The notes under the pieces are model-generated. The model was given only the letters and a program-made list of their open reading frames with translations. It was not told the DNA's origin and made no database searches. The position numbers and the translations under genes are program-made. Of a stretch of 64,000 nucleotides of DNA, positions 33,801-45,646 are shown piece after piece. The DNA comes from Lindgomyces ingoldianus (lineage: Eukaryota; Ascomycota; Dothideomycetes; Pleosporales; Lindgomycetaceae). Location: positions 1,064,340-1,128,339 of the forward strand of contig NW_022985172.1 of the NCBI RefSeq assembly GCF_010093535.1, given 5' to 3'. The first letter of the stretch is position 1. Every line of letters starts with the position of its first letter.

Positions 33801-36531
33801 TAAAAATACTTTAAAAGGACTATGTAAGAGTAAACATTAATTATGTAATTAACACCTATAATAGCTTTATAATGCATAAAGTTCTTAACCTCCCCCTTAG
33901 CTTAGAGATTATAGCATAGAGAGAGAAGAAAGGCTAGACTAGCCTATATAAGATTAAGAGTATTAAAAAGAGAAACATTATTATTAAGAGAAAAAATAGC
34001 CTACTAAAGCTTTAATATACGCAGGTTAAACTATACTATAAAGAAAAGAAAAAAGATAACTTACTTATAATAAATAACCTAGATAAACTAATCCCTATAT
34101 AAAGAGATCTTCTAAAGAAGAGGAAGAGAGAACAGCCTTATAAGAATGTTACAAAGGCAGAACTAGAGCCTACTACAGACTAAGCCCTTTAGGATAGCAA
34201 TGCTGCACTAGTGCAAAGAGAAGATATAGATACTAGAAGAAGTAAAAGGCAAAGAAAACCTACATAAAGTCTAGACTAGGTATTTCTAACCTAGAAGGAG
34301 AAGAATAATTAGGCCTTATCTATTAAGCTCTGTACAGACAGTGTGATTACTACACCTAGAGAACTATTTAAGAAATTAGACTATATAGAGATAGACACCT
34401 TAATTACTAATAGCACTTTTAAAGTTATAGTGTATAACTTAATAAAGCATAAAGGTTAGATTTTTAACCTCTGCTTTATATAAAAAGTAAAAGGCAAAAC
34501 AACTTAACTATATAAAAAATCCTGCCTAGTGTTTGCTAGCTACTTAGATAAAAAGAAGAAAGAAATCCTTACCTAGTTACTAACTATCTAGAGAATAAGC
34601 TAGAGACTACTCCTAGCTATAGAAGTAAGCCTAAGAGCTATGTACAGAATGCATTTTAAACTACGTAATATTACATAAGCATACATCTAATTAACAAATA
34701 AGCTTATGCGCACGCTGTACATAAAGCTACTAAAGGAGATGCGCTAGAGCTTTCCACTAAATATAATACTCTAGGTTGTACAACCCTTGTATAGAGCTGC
34801 TAAATTAGGACTGTATTAGTTTAAGACATATTATAACTACTATAAAGAAAAGCTATGCATGCACATCTTTTTATACAACCCCTACCTCTTAATTACTAAT
34901 AAAGGAGAGCACACTTTTAGTATTACTAGCTTACAGACAGATAACACTTTAAGCATTATAACAAAAGATTTTACGCAAAGAGAAAAAAAAAAACTATAAA
35001 AGGCAAAGTTTTATATAAAGAGTAAGACTATTCTAGTAAAAAAGCAGCCTATTAAGTTTAACAGTAGAAGGATTAAGCTTACGCATAACACAGTAGTCTT
35101 TACTTAGAAGAGATAAGTAAGCTACCTTTATATAATTAACCTAGAGAACAAGGATGCTGCATAATAATATGTTAAGTAATATGTAAGAGGGGTATACATT
35201 GCATTTATGTGTTAACTAGAGGCAGTATTTAACCTTTTTATTACTGCACAAACTATAGACCCTTTGCATAATAACATTAACACACTTAACGCATAAATCT
35301 AATAGTAGATAGATAATAGTAAATGCAGTCTTACCTTTCTACTATTGCAGCTTAATTGTGCGAAGCTGTTTATCTTTACAGATAGATTATTTGCTAATAA
35401 TAAAAACCTTAGCTTATAGCTAGGATTCTTAATTATATTAAGCAATAAAAACTATATAGAGTAAAGTAACTGCTTTAAAATACTAGGTAACATTATACAC
35501 TAGAATTTTACTAAGTGTAAAAGAGTAACTAGGAGTGTTCTTACTAGCAAACTGTATAGAATAGTTAGAGGGTTTAATAATGTAATTGCTCTTAGTACAA
35601 CTCTATAGTAAATTATATAAATGCTTAAACTACTACTAATTTTAGTAGTAATCTGCACAGATTTAAGGTTTTTATATAATTACCTTGTTAAGCTAGGCAC
35701 TACTAGCAAAAAGTAACTTATAATTAACATTATGTTACTCTGCAAATTGTATAAGAAAAGGGAAATTGCTAAGATAAAGTAAATTAATAGTAAAAATAAC
35801 CTAGTAGATGCATGTATAAAGAAAATACTAAACTAGGCTTTTTAATTATTAGTCCTAACTAACTGCCTCTCTGTCTAGATAGAAGCATCTGTGGACCAGC
35901 TAGATCCTGTGCGCAAAGATGCCCTAAACTAACTAGACTAACAACGCCTTTGTATAAGGCCTATCTTTTTTGTTTTTTTTTTGTACGCACTTATTTTTCT
36001 TATTACAAGATTAGAAGAGAAGGATATGTAAGGAAGATAGTCTATTTGTCTAGTATACAGAAGAAGAAAAAGCCACCACCCCTTACATATAGTAGTCACA
36101 ATGCAGACCACAGCTCTGCTATACGCATAAGGCGCAGGCATTAGCCTAGAAGTTAGCTAACACACAACACTTAACAAAAGAAAAGGCACTAGTAGTGCTG
36201 CTATAACAACAAGCACACAGAGTTGCTAGGACCTAACTGCAACTCTAGACTAGGACTACACAGAAGTACTCTTTACAACGTACAACCTTTGCTGCCTACA
36301 GCTGCAGATTAGTGCTAGCAGGTAAGATAATATTAATATTATAAAATAGTAAAGCTACTACATGCTACTTTTTAGCCTATCTATAATTAGCATTTTATAT
36401 AAGAAGAAAGTAGAAGAGCTAAAAAATCTATATGTTTATACTAAGACGCTAAATAAACTGCTAATTAGCAGCAGAACTAGTTAGGAGGGTAACGCAGATG
36501 CGCCCTAGGCCGCTAGACTGCACAAGGACGT

Positions 36532-36541
36532 NNNNNNNNNN
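36532..36541. other. Assembly gap (10 N)
   Basis: Ten Ns immediately before a TG run. Any open frame crossing it (36461-36742, minus strand) is not trustworthy, and the true length of the repeat is unknown. Confidence 1.

Positions 36542-36577
<36 letters not shown>
36542..36577. repeat. (TG)18 microsatellite
   Basis: A pure TG run of 36 bp next to the assembly gap, inside copia copy 2 between RNase H and the 3' LTR. Confidence 0.98.
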
Positions 36578-36580
<3 letters not shown>

Positions 36581-37024
36581 GCGGGAGTATCTGTCACTGT
36601 CAGCACTGTACAAAAAGAGAAAAGAGCCAGGGAATAGTACAGTAGGGCTTAGAGAGTGAAGGATAAAGAAGAGAAGGTAAAGAAGGAGGGGAGACCTTAT
36701 TATATACACCTCCCTACGCACCTGCCTACGCAAAGATCCCACACTATTTTAGCACAAAACCCTGCATAAAACAGTTTGTACACTGCTAAATTACTTATAA
36801 GGCAAGCGCACAAAGGCTAGACAATAATAGCTTAAAACGCTCTACACTATTTATAGAGCTATCTACATAGCGCAACTAGCCTATCTTAACGTACAGCATT
36901 ACTAAGGCAAGTCCTAACAAATAGGGTGGAGTAAAGGCAGAACGTAATTAGATAGACCTACATAGATAGAAGGGAGGTAACGCGTACAGAAGGCAACTCT
37001 TTAGACAAAAAGAAAAGTTGCTAG

Positions 37025-37304
37025 TGTCTATACGCAGCAGCAGCGTCGCGGCCTGGATACAAACAATCGCGCACAAGCAGGATCACGTATCTATGTCACA
37101 TAATGCTTGTGCGCGAACCTCTGTGCGCGAACATCTAGATATCCCCTTTTTCCTCTGTATAAAGGAAAGACAAGAGCAATAGAACTAGAAACATGTTGCC
37201 CTTACCTTACCTACCTTGTACGCTGTGCACACTGTACACCACTCTTACTCTTGCTACTTAAGTGCTTATACCATAAGCAGCTAGCTGTCGGAGCCCATTT
37301 AACA
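37025..37304 (+). repeat. Copia 3' LTR (copy 2)
   Basis: 280 bp, TGTCTATACGCAG to GCCCATTTAACA, very similar to the 5' LTR and GC-preserved. Followed by the target duplication AAACT. Confidence 0.9.
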
Positions 37305-37416
37305 AAACTAACTAATTAGTATATTTTAAAAAAAAATTTACTTAACTTTATAATTTATAAACTTAAATATACTAAGTATAGTAAGCTTTACTAATAACTT
37401 ACTTTATTTTTTATAA
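37305..37416. other. AT-rich flank
   Basis: Short A/T-rich piece between the copia element and the next Fot insertion. Its right edge (AACTTACTTTATTTTTT) resembles an internal Fot-CTTCAC sequence, so it may belong to a Fot copy that hosted the following insertions. Confidence 0.35.
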
Positions 37417-39282
37417 TAATGTACTTTACAGGCGAGTTGCTTACACACCTAAGTTACTTACTTTTACTAAGACCCTACTACACTACTTTTTCTACACTAA
37501 TGTATTTTTAATAACACTACTTAAACATGTTAAAAAAATGTTAGATATAGCTTATGCTTTAAGCTTTTAAATAAAATATAACACTTTTTAAGTAACATAC
37601 TACAGCTATCTATAAAGTCTTTTAAAAAATAATAAGTAACTAACACACTAAATAACCTTTCTTAGCTAATTATACAGCTAACTTATAAAAGCTAAATAAT
37701 AATAAAAAGTAAGTAATTATTTAGCACATACTTAAGCTAAATGTATAAGGATTTCCCTCTTAGCTAGTAGCTATAGCTAATATAGCTAATTCTTTACACG
37801 CTAAGTGTAATATAAGCTATATTAGCATAAACTAGCTTAATATATTTATTAAGTGTTACTTAAAGCTTAAAGTAAAGTTTAAGTATAAGTATAACTATAA
37901 AAAAGCTTTTTATAAGAATTTTATAGTAATTTAAAGCTAGTTTAACTTTATAAAAAATATTAAAGCTAAGTATAGTATCTAAAATAGTAATATATTTAAC
38001 TTTAATAAAATAAAGTTTATAATAGGCTAGATATCTACTAGAGCAGTTATTATAAGTTTAAAAAAAATAAAGACAGCTAAAAGTTGTCTAGCTAGGTAAC
38101 TAGAAGTAGATAACAGCTATTTAAGGCATTAATGCTAAAAAGTAGGCTATTTTACTTTTTATTATTTTTTAGAGTAGCAACTACTTTTTAAACTAGTATA
38201 AAAAAATCTACTTTAAAATTAAGTTATTATAATTCTAAGCATAGCTAGACTACTAATTAGCTTAGTTTAAACTAGTTAAAGCACTTTAATATGCATATAA
38301 AAAGGTGTACTATTAGCAGCTACTATTTACTAGTTATTAATAGCTATAAAAGCTATAACTTACTTTATTTTTAGTAATACTATAAAGATAATAAAATTAT
38401 TACTATTTACATACTTTTTTACTTATTACACTTTTTATAGCTACTTAATGTAGGTTATTTTACTTTTTTAAAAAAAAAGTGTATAAGTGCTAAGCTAAAA
38501 ACTTTATACATAACTAAATTACTTATATTATAAAAATAAAGTTTCTACTATGCTTTAAAGTAGCTTATAATGCTATAATTACTTTTAGTAATATTTAAAA
38601 AAAGTTTTAAAGTGCTAGATTAGTTTCTTTTAACTTATAATAAGTTATAATAAGCCTTAATGTAAAGTTATGCACTTTATTACTACTACTACTTATATAT
38701 AATAAGCCCTAGTAGTTATAAACTCTAAGTAATACTTTAAAACTTAAGTTATAATTAATGCTTATAAAAATAAAAATTTAGAAGCATATAAATAGTTTAC
38801 TAACTTTTATAGTTAAAGTGTTTAAAAAAGTCTTAAAAAAGTTAGTAATAATTATAGATAAGCTAGTGTTAGTATAATAAGAAATTACTAAGCTTTAAGT
38901 AGCTAATAAGGCTACTATATAACATAAATTACATAAAAAAAGTAAATTAAAGTAAAAAAACCTTAATAATTTAAAAAAGCCTGTGCTTAACAGCTCTAAA
39001 AAAGTTTAAAGCGCGTAGTAATAGAAAAAAGGCAAAAAAGCAGGTGTAAGCTAAAGTAGGTAAGCTATTCTAAAGGTGCTGCAGACAGTGCAATTAGACT
39101 AGGCATAACACGCAAATGTGTAAGTAAAAAGCAGAAGTAGTATCTAAAAAATATTCTAGGCTATACTGTACTATATAGTGCTAGAGCAGGTTGTTATAGG
39201 CTATAATAGAGTTTGTTAGGGTGGGGTCTTGGCAAAAGTAAGCGACTTAGGTGTGTGAGCAACTCGCCTGTGAAGTACGTTA
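37417..39282 (+). mobile_element. Fot-CTTCAC element, full length, heavily RIP-mutated
   Basis: 1,866 bp, collinear with 2754-4623, with TA ends and both inverted repeats. The same transposase landmarks can be followed (VVI.., zinc knuckle at ~39080-39120), but more G and C have been lost. No open frame. Confidence 0.85.
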
Positions 39283-39303
39283 CTATAAAAATAGTAAAAT
39301 TAT

Positions 39304-40439
39304 TAACGTACCTAACAGGTTGGCCGGCCACACGGGTTGGCCGGCCACTTTTGCCAAGCCCCTACTAAAACCACCCTATTCTCTCGCAAAACAGCCCACT
39401 TTAGCCCTGTATAAAGTAATATAATATAAGATATTATTTAGAGTCTACTTTTACTACTTGCTTACATGTACGCAAGTTATGCCTAGTTTAATTACACTAC
39501 TTACATTGCCTTTAACTTAGCTTACCTTCTTTAGCGTGCACCTATGTCTTTAGCTTCTTTCTATCACTACGCGCTTTAAACTCCTTTAAAGTAGTTAGAC
39601 AAGCTCTATTTTTAACTATTAAGGTCTTTTCTGTCTAAATCTGCTTTCTTTTATGTAATTTATGTTATATAGTAGCCTTATTTACTACTTAAAGCTTTAT
39701 AATCTTATAGCCTACTTTATTATATTAATGCCTTAGATAACTATTATCTACTTTTTATTACTTTACTATATTACCTTTAGCTGTCTTTATCTCTCTAAAG
39801 CTATAACAACTGCTCTAGTTAATATCTAGCTTATTATAAAGCCTAACTTATTAAAGTTATACCTGTCTTTATTCTAGATACTGTACTTAGCTTTTATGTT
39901 AGCTACTAGGCAAAACTAGCTCTAGATAACCTCTAGATCTTTATAAAGCGCTTTTTTATAATTATACTTATAATTAAACTTTATTATAAACTTAGGGCAG
40001 TGCTTAACTTACATACTAGTCTAGTTTAAGCTAACCTAGCCTAGATTACGCTCTATAGGTAAGGAATTAGCTATATTAGCTATAGCTATAAGCTTAAAAG
40101 GAAATCTGCGTGTAATAAGCTTAAGTATATACTTAATAACTACCTTTTTTTTAAGCTTAGTTAGATTCCTTAATTTAGGCTAGCATTTTGCTTGTAAAAG
40201 CTGTCTAGCGCGTTAATTGCTTAGTGTTATGTAAAAGACATTATAAATAGCTGCAGCGCGTTATAAGAAGAGTTTTAAGTCTTATTTAAAAGCCTAAAGA
40301 GCAAGCTGTATCTAACATTCTTTAGAAGATTTAATCTAGAGTTGTTGTTAAGGCATTATGTAGATAAGTAGAGTTTAGTAGGGGCTTAGCAAAAGTAGCC
40401 GGCCGACCTGTGTGGCCGGCCAACCTGTTAGGTACGTTA
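39304..40439 (-). mobile_element. Fot-GGCC non-autonomous element
   Basis: 1,136 bp, reverse orientation of 6372-7489, with two GGCCGGCC boxes at each end. The same internal deletion of the transposase is present. It is inserted at TA in a Fot-CTTCAC fragment: 39283-39303 on the left and 40440 onward on the right are collinear with 38385-38410 of the neighbouring copy. Confidence 0.85.
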
Positions 40440-40562
40440 CTATTTATATACTTTTTTACTTATTACACTTTTTATAGCTATTTAATATAAGTTATTTTAC
40501 TTTTTAAAAAAGTATATAAGCGCTAAGCTAAAAACTTTATAACGTTACATAACTAAATTACT
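40440..40562 (+). mobile_element. Fot-CTTCAC fragment with an excision-like footprint
   Basis: Collinear with ~38400-38525 apart from six extra bases: AACTTTATAACGTTACATAAC here against AACTTTATACATAAC in the other copy. The extra sequence makes TA-ACGT-TA at 40540-40547. Confidence 0.65.
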
Positions 40563-40728
40563 TATTATAAAGTACACTTATAAGTAAAGTAATACTTAAA
40601 AGTAAATAATAGCTAGCTAATTTTTAGCTTTAATTAAGTTAGTAAAATTTATTTTTTAAAAACTAAAGGTTTATATAAATTTAAAATTAGTTATTATCTA
40701 AACAAAAGTATTTAGATACACTATTAGG
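40563..40728. other. AT-rich spacer
   Basis: No element or gene recognised. Confidence 0.4.
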
Positions 40729-40930
40729 TGTTATATAACATAGTCTTGTGTTATAGTTGCATATATAAACAGATAAATATTCCTTTCCTTTACATAGACT
40801 TAGAAGAAGAAGAATAATTAACACTTGTTACCTGCTACCCCCTGCGCGCAATGTGTACACTGTGCAACCCTCTTTGCCTCACACGTACTTGCTAATTGTA
40901 AATGCTAGCTAGCATAGAGCTTATTTAACA
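40729..40930 (+). repeat. Possible LTR-D
   Basis: 202 bp with ends TGTTATATAACA and TTATTTAACA, containing TATATAAAC and a relatively GC-rich middle (CCCCTGCGCGCAATGTG). No matching flanking duplication is seen (TTAGG on the left, GTTAT on the right), so it may be the 5' LTR of a truncated element rather than a solo. Confidence 0.4.
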
Positions 40931-41398
40931 GTTATTTAGAAACTAGTTAATTATTAGCTATAATTAAAAAAACACATTTTAGCCCTAGCTTTTAACGCGT
41001 TTCTGCTCTTATAATAGTCTTTCTTTTCTTTGCACCTTGCGTTCTCTAGCGTTGCACCTGTTCCTTTTACTGCCTAATACTGCTACGCTACACCTAATAC
41101 TGCTACTTAATATTTTTAATTTAATTATTTTAGCATTAAAGCCCTAGTTGTAAAGCTGCAGCTTGTGTAGTTTGTTGCTTCTACAGGAATTTCTTAAAGT
41201 GCTAGGGAGCTCTAGCGCTGCCTCTACCTCTGCCTCTGCCTCTCTATCGCTGCAAAGATTAATATAGTACATATAATACCTTAATAAGCTGTTTTGCTTG
41301 CACAACTGCTAGTTTAGCTTCTTTAACTGCTGTTTAAATATAATAGGCTAATGCCTAAAGGTGTTAGTAAGAGATTACCTAGTAGTGTTAGAAAATGC
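40931..41398. other. Mixed relic
   Basis: Sequence following the putative LTR-D, partly AT-rich and partly retaining normal composition (CTCTACCTCTGCCTCTGCCT). No domain or open frame that I can support. Confidence 0.35.
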
Positions 41399-41558
41399 AT
41401 ACAGTAAATTGCAGCAAATTGTAGCAAACTACAGCAAATTGCAGCATACTATACTAAATTGTAGCAAATTGTAGCAAACTACAGCAAATTGCGGCAAACT
41501 ATAGCAAATTGCAGCAAACTACAGCAAATTGCGGCAAACTATAGTAGATTACAGCAGC
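41399..41558. repeat. 10-bp minisatellite, ~15 units
   Basis: An unbroken 10-bp period, with units AGCAAATTGC, AGCAAATTGT, AGCAAACTAC and GGCAAACTAT. A partial 40-bp higher-order pattern is visible. Variation between units is almost entirely transitions. Confidence 0.9.
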
Positions 41559-41655
41559 AGGCAATAATCCCTAGTAGATATTAGTTGTGTTGCAAGTAGC
41601 TCTACGTATAGAGAGAGTTCTAGGAGGGTAATGCCTCTAGAAAAAAAAGCTTTAC

Positions 41656-42030
41656 AAAAGGGTAGTAATAATTACACATAAGCTAGTGTTAGCGTAATAG
41701 GAAATTACTAAGCTTTAAGCAGCTAATAAGGCAGCTACCTTTAGAAAGGCGTACGCTTAACAGCTTAAAATAAGTTTAGAGAGCGCAGTAACAGGAAGAA
41801 GGCAAAGAAGCAGGTGTAAGCTAAAGTAGGTAAGCTATCCTAAAGGCGCTGCAGACAGTGCAATTAGACTAGGCATAACGCGCAAACGTGTAAGCAAGAA
41901 GCAGAAGTAGTATCTAAATAATATTCTATGCTGTACTGTACTCTATAGTGCTAGAGTAGGTTGTTATGGGCTATAATAAAGTTTGTTGTAGTGTGGTCTT
42001 AGCAAAAGTAAGCAACTTAGGTGTGCAAGC
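41656..42030 (+). mobile_element. Fot-CTTCAC 3' fragment
   Basis: Collinear with the last ~430 bp of 2754-4623 with a small internal loss near 41735. The C-terminal zinc-knuckle region is present (~41850-41900). The final inverted repeat breaks off at GTGTGCAAGCAACT, ~16 bp short of the end. Confidence 0.75.
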
Positions 42031-42036
42031 AACTGC

Positions 42037-42136
42037 CAATTCCTGTGTCAGATTAAAGCACTGTTTCTAGGCTTCCTAAGATGAATGATAGGTTTAGATA
42101 TGATGTATGGGATGATGATTAATTGTATTAATTAAT
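42037..42136. other. Short non-RIP segment
   Basis: About 100 bp of ordinary composition (GCCAATTCCTGTGTCAG at its left edge) between two Fot copies. It matches nothing else in the window and may be a scrap of unique host DNA. Confidence 0.4.
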
Positions 42137-42550
42137 TAACGTACTTCACGGGCGAGTTGCTCACACACCTAAGTTGCTTACTTTTGCTAAGACCCCACCC
42201 TAACAAACTCTATTATGGCCCATAACAACCTGCTCTGGCACTATATAGTACAGTACAGCCTAGAATATTATTTAGATACTACTTCTGCTTCTTGCTTACA
42301 CGTTTGCGCGTTATGCCTAGTCTAATTGCACTGTCTGCAGCGCCTTTAGGATAGCTTACCTACTTTAGCTTACACCTGCTTCTTTGCCTTCTTCCTGTTA
42401 CTGCGCGCCCTAAACTCCTTTAGAGCTGTTAAGCGCAGGCCTTCCTAAATTATTAAGGTTCTTTCTACCTTAATCTACTTTCTTTTATGCAATTTATGTT
42501 GTGTAGTAGCCTTATTAGCTGCTTAAAGCTTAGTAATTTCCTATTACACT

Positions 42551-42825
42551 TGTGACGGTCCTACGCAGAGAGCTCTGTCGCGCGTCACATGACGAGCTGC
42601 CCGTGCAGCCAATCAGGATATAGGGGGTGCGACTAGCGCAACGCTATTAGTTCACTTAGCGCTAGCGTCCTTACTAGCGCCTTAGCGCTGTAAGCACTTC
42701 TTTTGTAAAGCTACTCTTAAAGCTCTTTTTCTCCTCTTTATCTTAGTGTAGCTAAAATAGAGCTAACTTACTCTACCTTACTTCCTTAGCTTTATATAGT
42801 AGTAGAGATAGTGCATATTATTACA
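42551..42825 (+). repeat. Gypsy 5' LTR
   Basis: 275 bp, TGTGACGGTCCTACGCAG to GTGCATATTATTACA. The left half is GC-preserved; the right end is RIP-mutated relative to the 3' LTR. Confidence 0.88.
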
Positions 42826-44243
42826 TTACACTAAAATTATCTTATTTAGCTAAAGAATAGTAACATAATATTTAAGTTTACTATGTAGTTAGCTTTAAAA
42901 GCTTAATCTGCTAACTAACTTTTACTTAAATAAATTTGCTAGTATAACTAAGCTAAGCTTTAGTTTATTAATAATAGCTATCTACTTTAAAGCCTTAGTT
43001 AGGCTAGGCAACTATAAAAGTAATACTAAGTAATAATTAAATTATTACACTTTATTAAAAAGCTTTAAGCTAAGAGCGCTACTGCTCTAGTTTAAATTAA
43101 CTATAAGAGGGGGCCTACTGTACTAACTACCACTGCAACAACGCGAAGAGAGCCGCAGGCTCTGTACAAACCTACGTATAAACCCACCACTAATTAACTA
43201 TCAGCCCCACTGTCACTAGACCTAGGGCTCACACTACACTATACCTCTGCAGACTGCTAGACCCTAGAGTAGAGGGAAGAAGCTAAGAGCACTAAAATAA
43301 AAAAGCTATTAAAAATTAAAATACATATTAATTCTACTACTTAGCCTACTAGCAACGCCTATACACCTAAACTAAGAACGCTGCTATGCTAGGCTTAGTT
43401 CTATGCTAATAATGTGTTTAAAAAGGACTACGCTATTAAGACTACGCGCGCGCGCTTAGTAAGCTAGAAAAGCACTATTATTCTAAACAAAGGCTATTAC
43501 CTAAGGTACTACTAATTATAATTTAATTAGCCTTTGCCTAGACCTACTAAACCTTATAGCTATAGATTACATAGTTATAGTAAATAAGCTACTATAGTAG
43601 TTATTAAAAGTGTAAGCTTATTAAAACTATACTAATACTTTTACTAAAGTAGTTAACATAGTAAAAGCTAAGTAAGTAAAAGTTAGTAAAAAGCTATAAA
43701 AGCTTTAAAGCTTACTAAATAAAACTCTTAAACACTTAGCTAATTATAAAAATAAAGTTAAAAGACTTAAGGCTGCTACTATACTAGCATATAATTAATT
43801 ATTTCTCTTAGACAAAGCTTATTAAGCGCTAAAAGGCACGCCTATGCTAACTACATTAAGAAAGCAACTATAATTTAACTTAGCTATACTAAAGACACCT
43901 AACTTCTTTTATATTAGTACTATAAGCTAGAGAGCTAGGCTAAAACTATTAGCTAAAGTAAAAGATTTGCCTAGGTTTATAGGTAAAAATAATGTTAAAT
44001 TTAATTACTAAAAAAACCTTTTAATAAGTAAGCTACTTTATAACATAGACTACTTTATACCTATAGATAGCAACTTTATAAAATAAAAAAAATACTTAAG
44101 TACACTATACTAAAAGTAAAGTAAGTAGTTAAGTGCTAAGTTAACTAGTTTCTTACTTTAAAGCTTAAAAGTAGTAAAGTAAGCTAGTAATAACTAAAAA
44201 TATTATAAGCTTTTTAAAAAAAAGCTTTAAAAAATACTAACTA

Positions 44244-44444
44244 TGTAAAGATAGGATGGTAAGTAGCACGGATAGCACTGAGAGCAAGCTTTCGGAGAAA
44301 GATAGGAGTGTATTGTAAGAGAGACGAATCGCTGCCAAGCTTCGCTTGTCAGGATTCATGCTTATATACGAAGCACAGGTCATACGACCTCCAAACAGGT
44401 CAGGTGAGGCCATACTGGCCCGTTCTGGGACATCCGGCCTTACA
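44244..44444 (-). repeat. Solo LTR-B, well preserved
   Basis: 201 bp with perfect duplication AACTA (44239-44243, 44445-44449). The second gypsy copy has the uninterrupted site at about 63820-63840 (ACTAACTAGTAAAT read in the sense direction), which proves the insertion boundaries. GC-rich and almost free of RIP changes while the surrounding gypsy is degraded. Confidence 0.93.
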
Positions 44445-45646
44445 AACTAGTAAATAAAAGCTAAGACTAAGCTTTGCTAGCTTAAAATAAAGCTATCTTA
44501 GAATTTTAAAGACTTTAAAGCCTAGTTTATATACCTTATAAATAAAGCTAAGCTGCTGCTTAAGTAGTAAAAGAATAAGATTTATAACACTTTATTAAGT
44601 TAGCTTTAAGTACACATAAAGACTTATTATAATAACTTAATAGTTAGCTTCTTTAATTATATAAAGTAAGCCTACTAAATATCCTTCTTACTGTAGAGGT
44701 CTGCTGCAGAGTTAAGCGCATAATATGCGTAAAGAGGTTAAAAGAAGCTTACGTGTTAGAATGTTTTTTAACCTGCTACTACTACTACTGCCTTAACAAC
44801 TCTAGCAACACCCTAAGCATAGGCAGCTTTAACAAAGAATGCTATAACCTACTACTTATACTATTAGCTAGGATATATAAGTTGTAACTGCCTTTACGCC
44901 TGCGCTAAAAGTAAAGCTATAGAAGTAGTGTAGAAGCTAAACACTATAAGCTCTAGTAAAAATAGTAAATTAGAAAAAAACTTACTTTAAAAAAAGTTTT
45001 CTTTTTAGAGTTAATAAATAAAGCGCTAGCACAGGAGCTGTGTAAGCTACTATTTAGCAGTAAGCTTTTTATGCTGCTTTGCTGTGTCTTTGCTAGAGAG
45101 ATTACTGTACGCTTAAACAGTCTTATTAACACAAGGGCTAGCAGCTATAATCTAATCTACCTGCAACACTTGCAGACAATCTAGAAGCACCTACAGCCTA
45201 AGATGCTTAGCATTAAGTCTATTTTTATTATAAAATATAATAATTAACTAAACAGATAAGTAGACAAGTACTTTTACATAGATCTAGTAATTAATAGCTA
45301 CTAGCTGCTTACACTCTTTATTCTTTATAACATAGGCTGTTATAACTTAATTATAGGCTATAAAGTTCTTAAAAAGGCTAGTGTTTAGATTAACTATAAG
45401 AAATAATTAATTTAGTAGCTAGACAATAATTAAACGCAGAACTGTAAGTGTAATATTATTATTCCTACATATAGCGCGTCTTTACAGATTAACTAATCTT
45501 ATTAAGTAGACACTAACTAATAAAATAAGTTTATAAAAATATTAAAAATTAATTAATACTAACCTTAATTAACTTAAAAGCATAATTAGTAGTAGAACTT
45601 AAAAAAAATAAAGAAGTAACTTAATCTTTAAATAATACCCTCTAGC

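Larger units (their letters stand above)
30167..37304 (+). mobile_element. Complete Ty1/copia element (copy 2)
   Basis: 7,138 bp with 280-bp LTRs and a perfect 5-bp duplication AAACT (30162-30166, 37305-37309). Degraded domains in copia order: Gag zinc knuckle KKCFVCYKKEC (32353-32380); pre-integrase zinc-binding region (~33090-33210); integrase core with PLDYIMHNFSINF and VEAH-AVRKVKRAHAPL (~33310-33780); reverse transcriptase (~34310-35210); RNase H with LFIFTDR-FANNK (~35340-35610). Stops of the TAG/TAA type are everywhere. The 60-residue open stretch at 33596-33778 is only a chance survivor of the integrase. A region at ~36015-36600 has no counterpart in copy 1 and contains an assembly gap. 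Confidence 0.9.

Noticed and set aside
36461..36742. 93-residue minus-strand frame with a His-Thr run
   Set aside because: It crosses ten Ns and a TG microsatellite, so the frame is arbitrary.
41399..41558. CRISPR-like array
   Set aside because: The units are contiguous 10-bp repeats without spacers, and the window is eukaryotic. The arrays at 23073 and 51621 also lack spacers.
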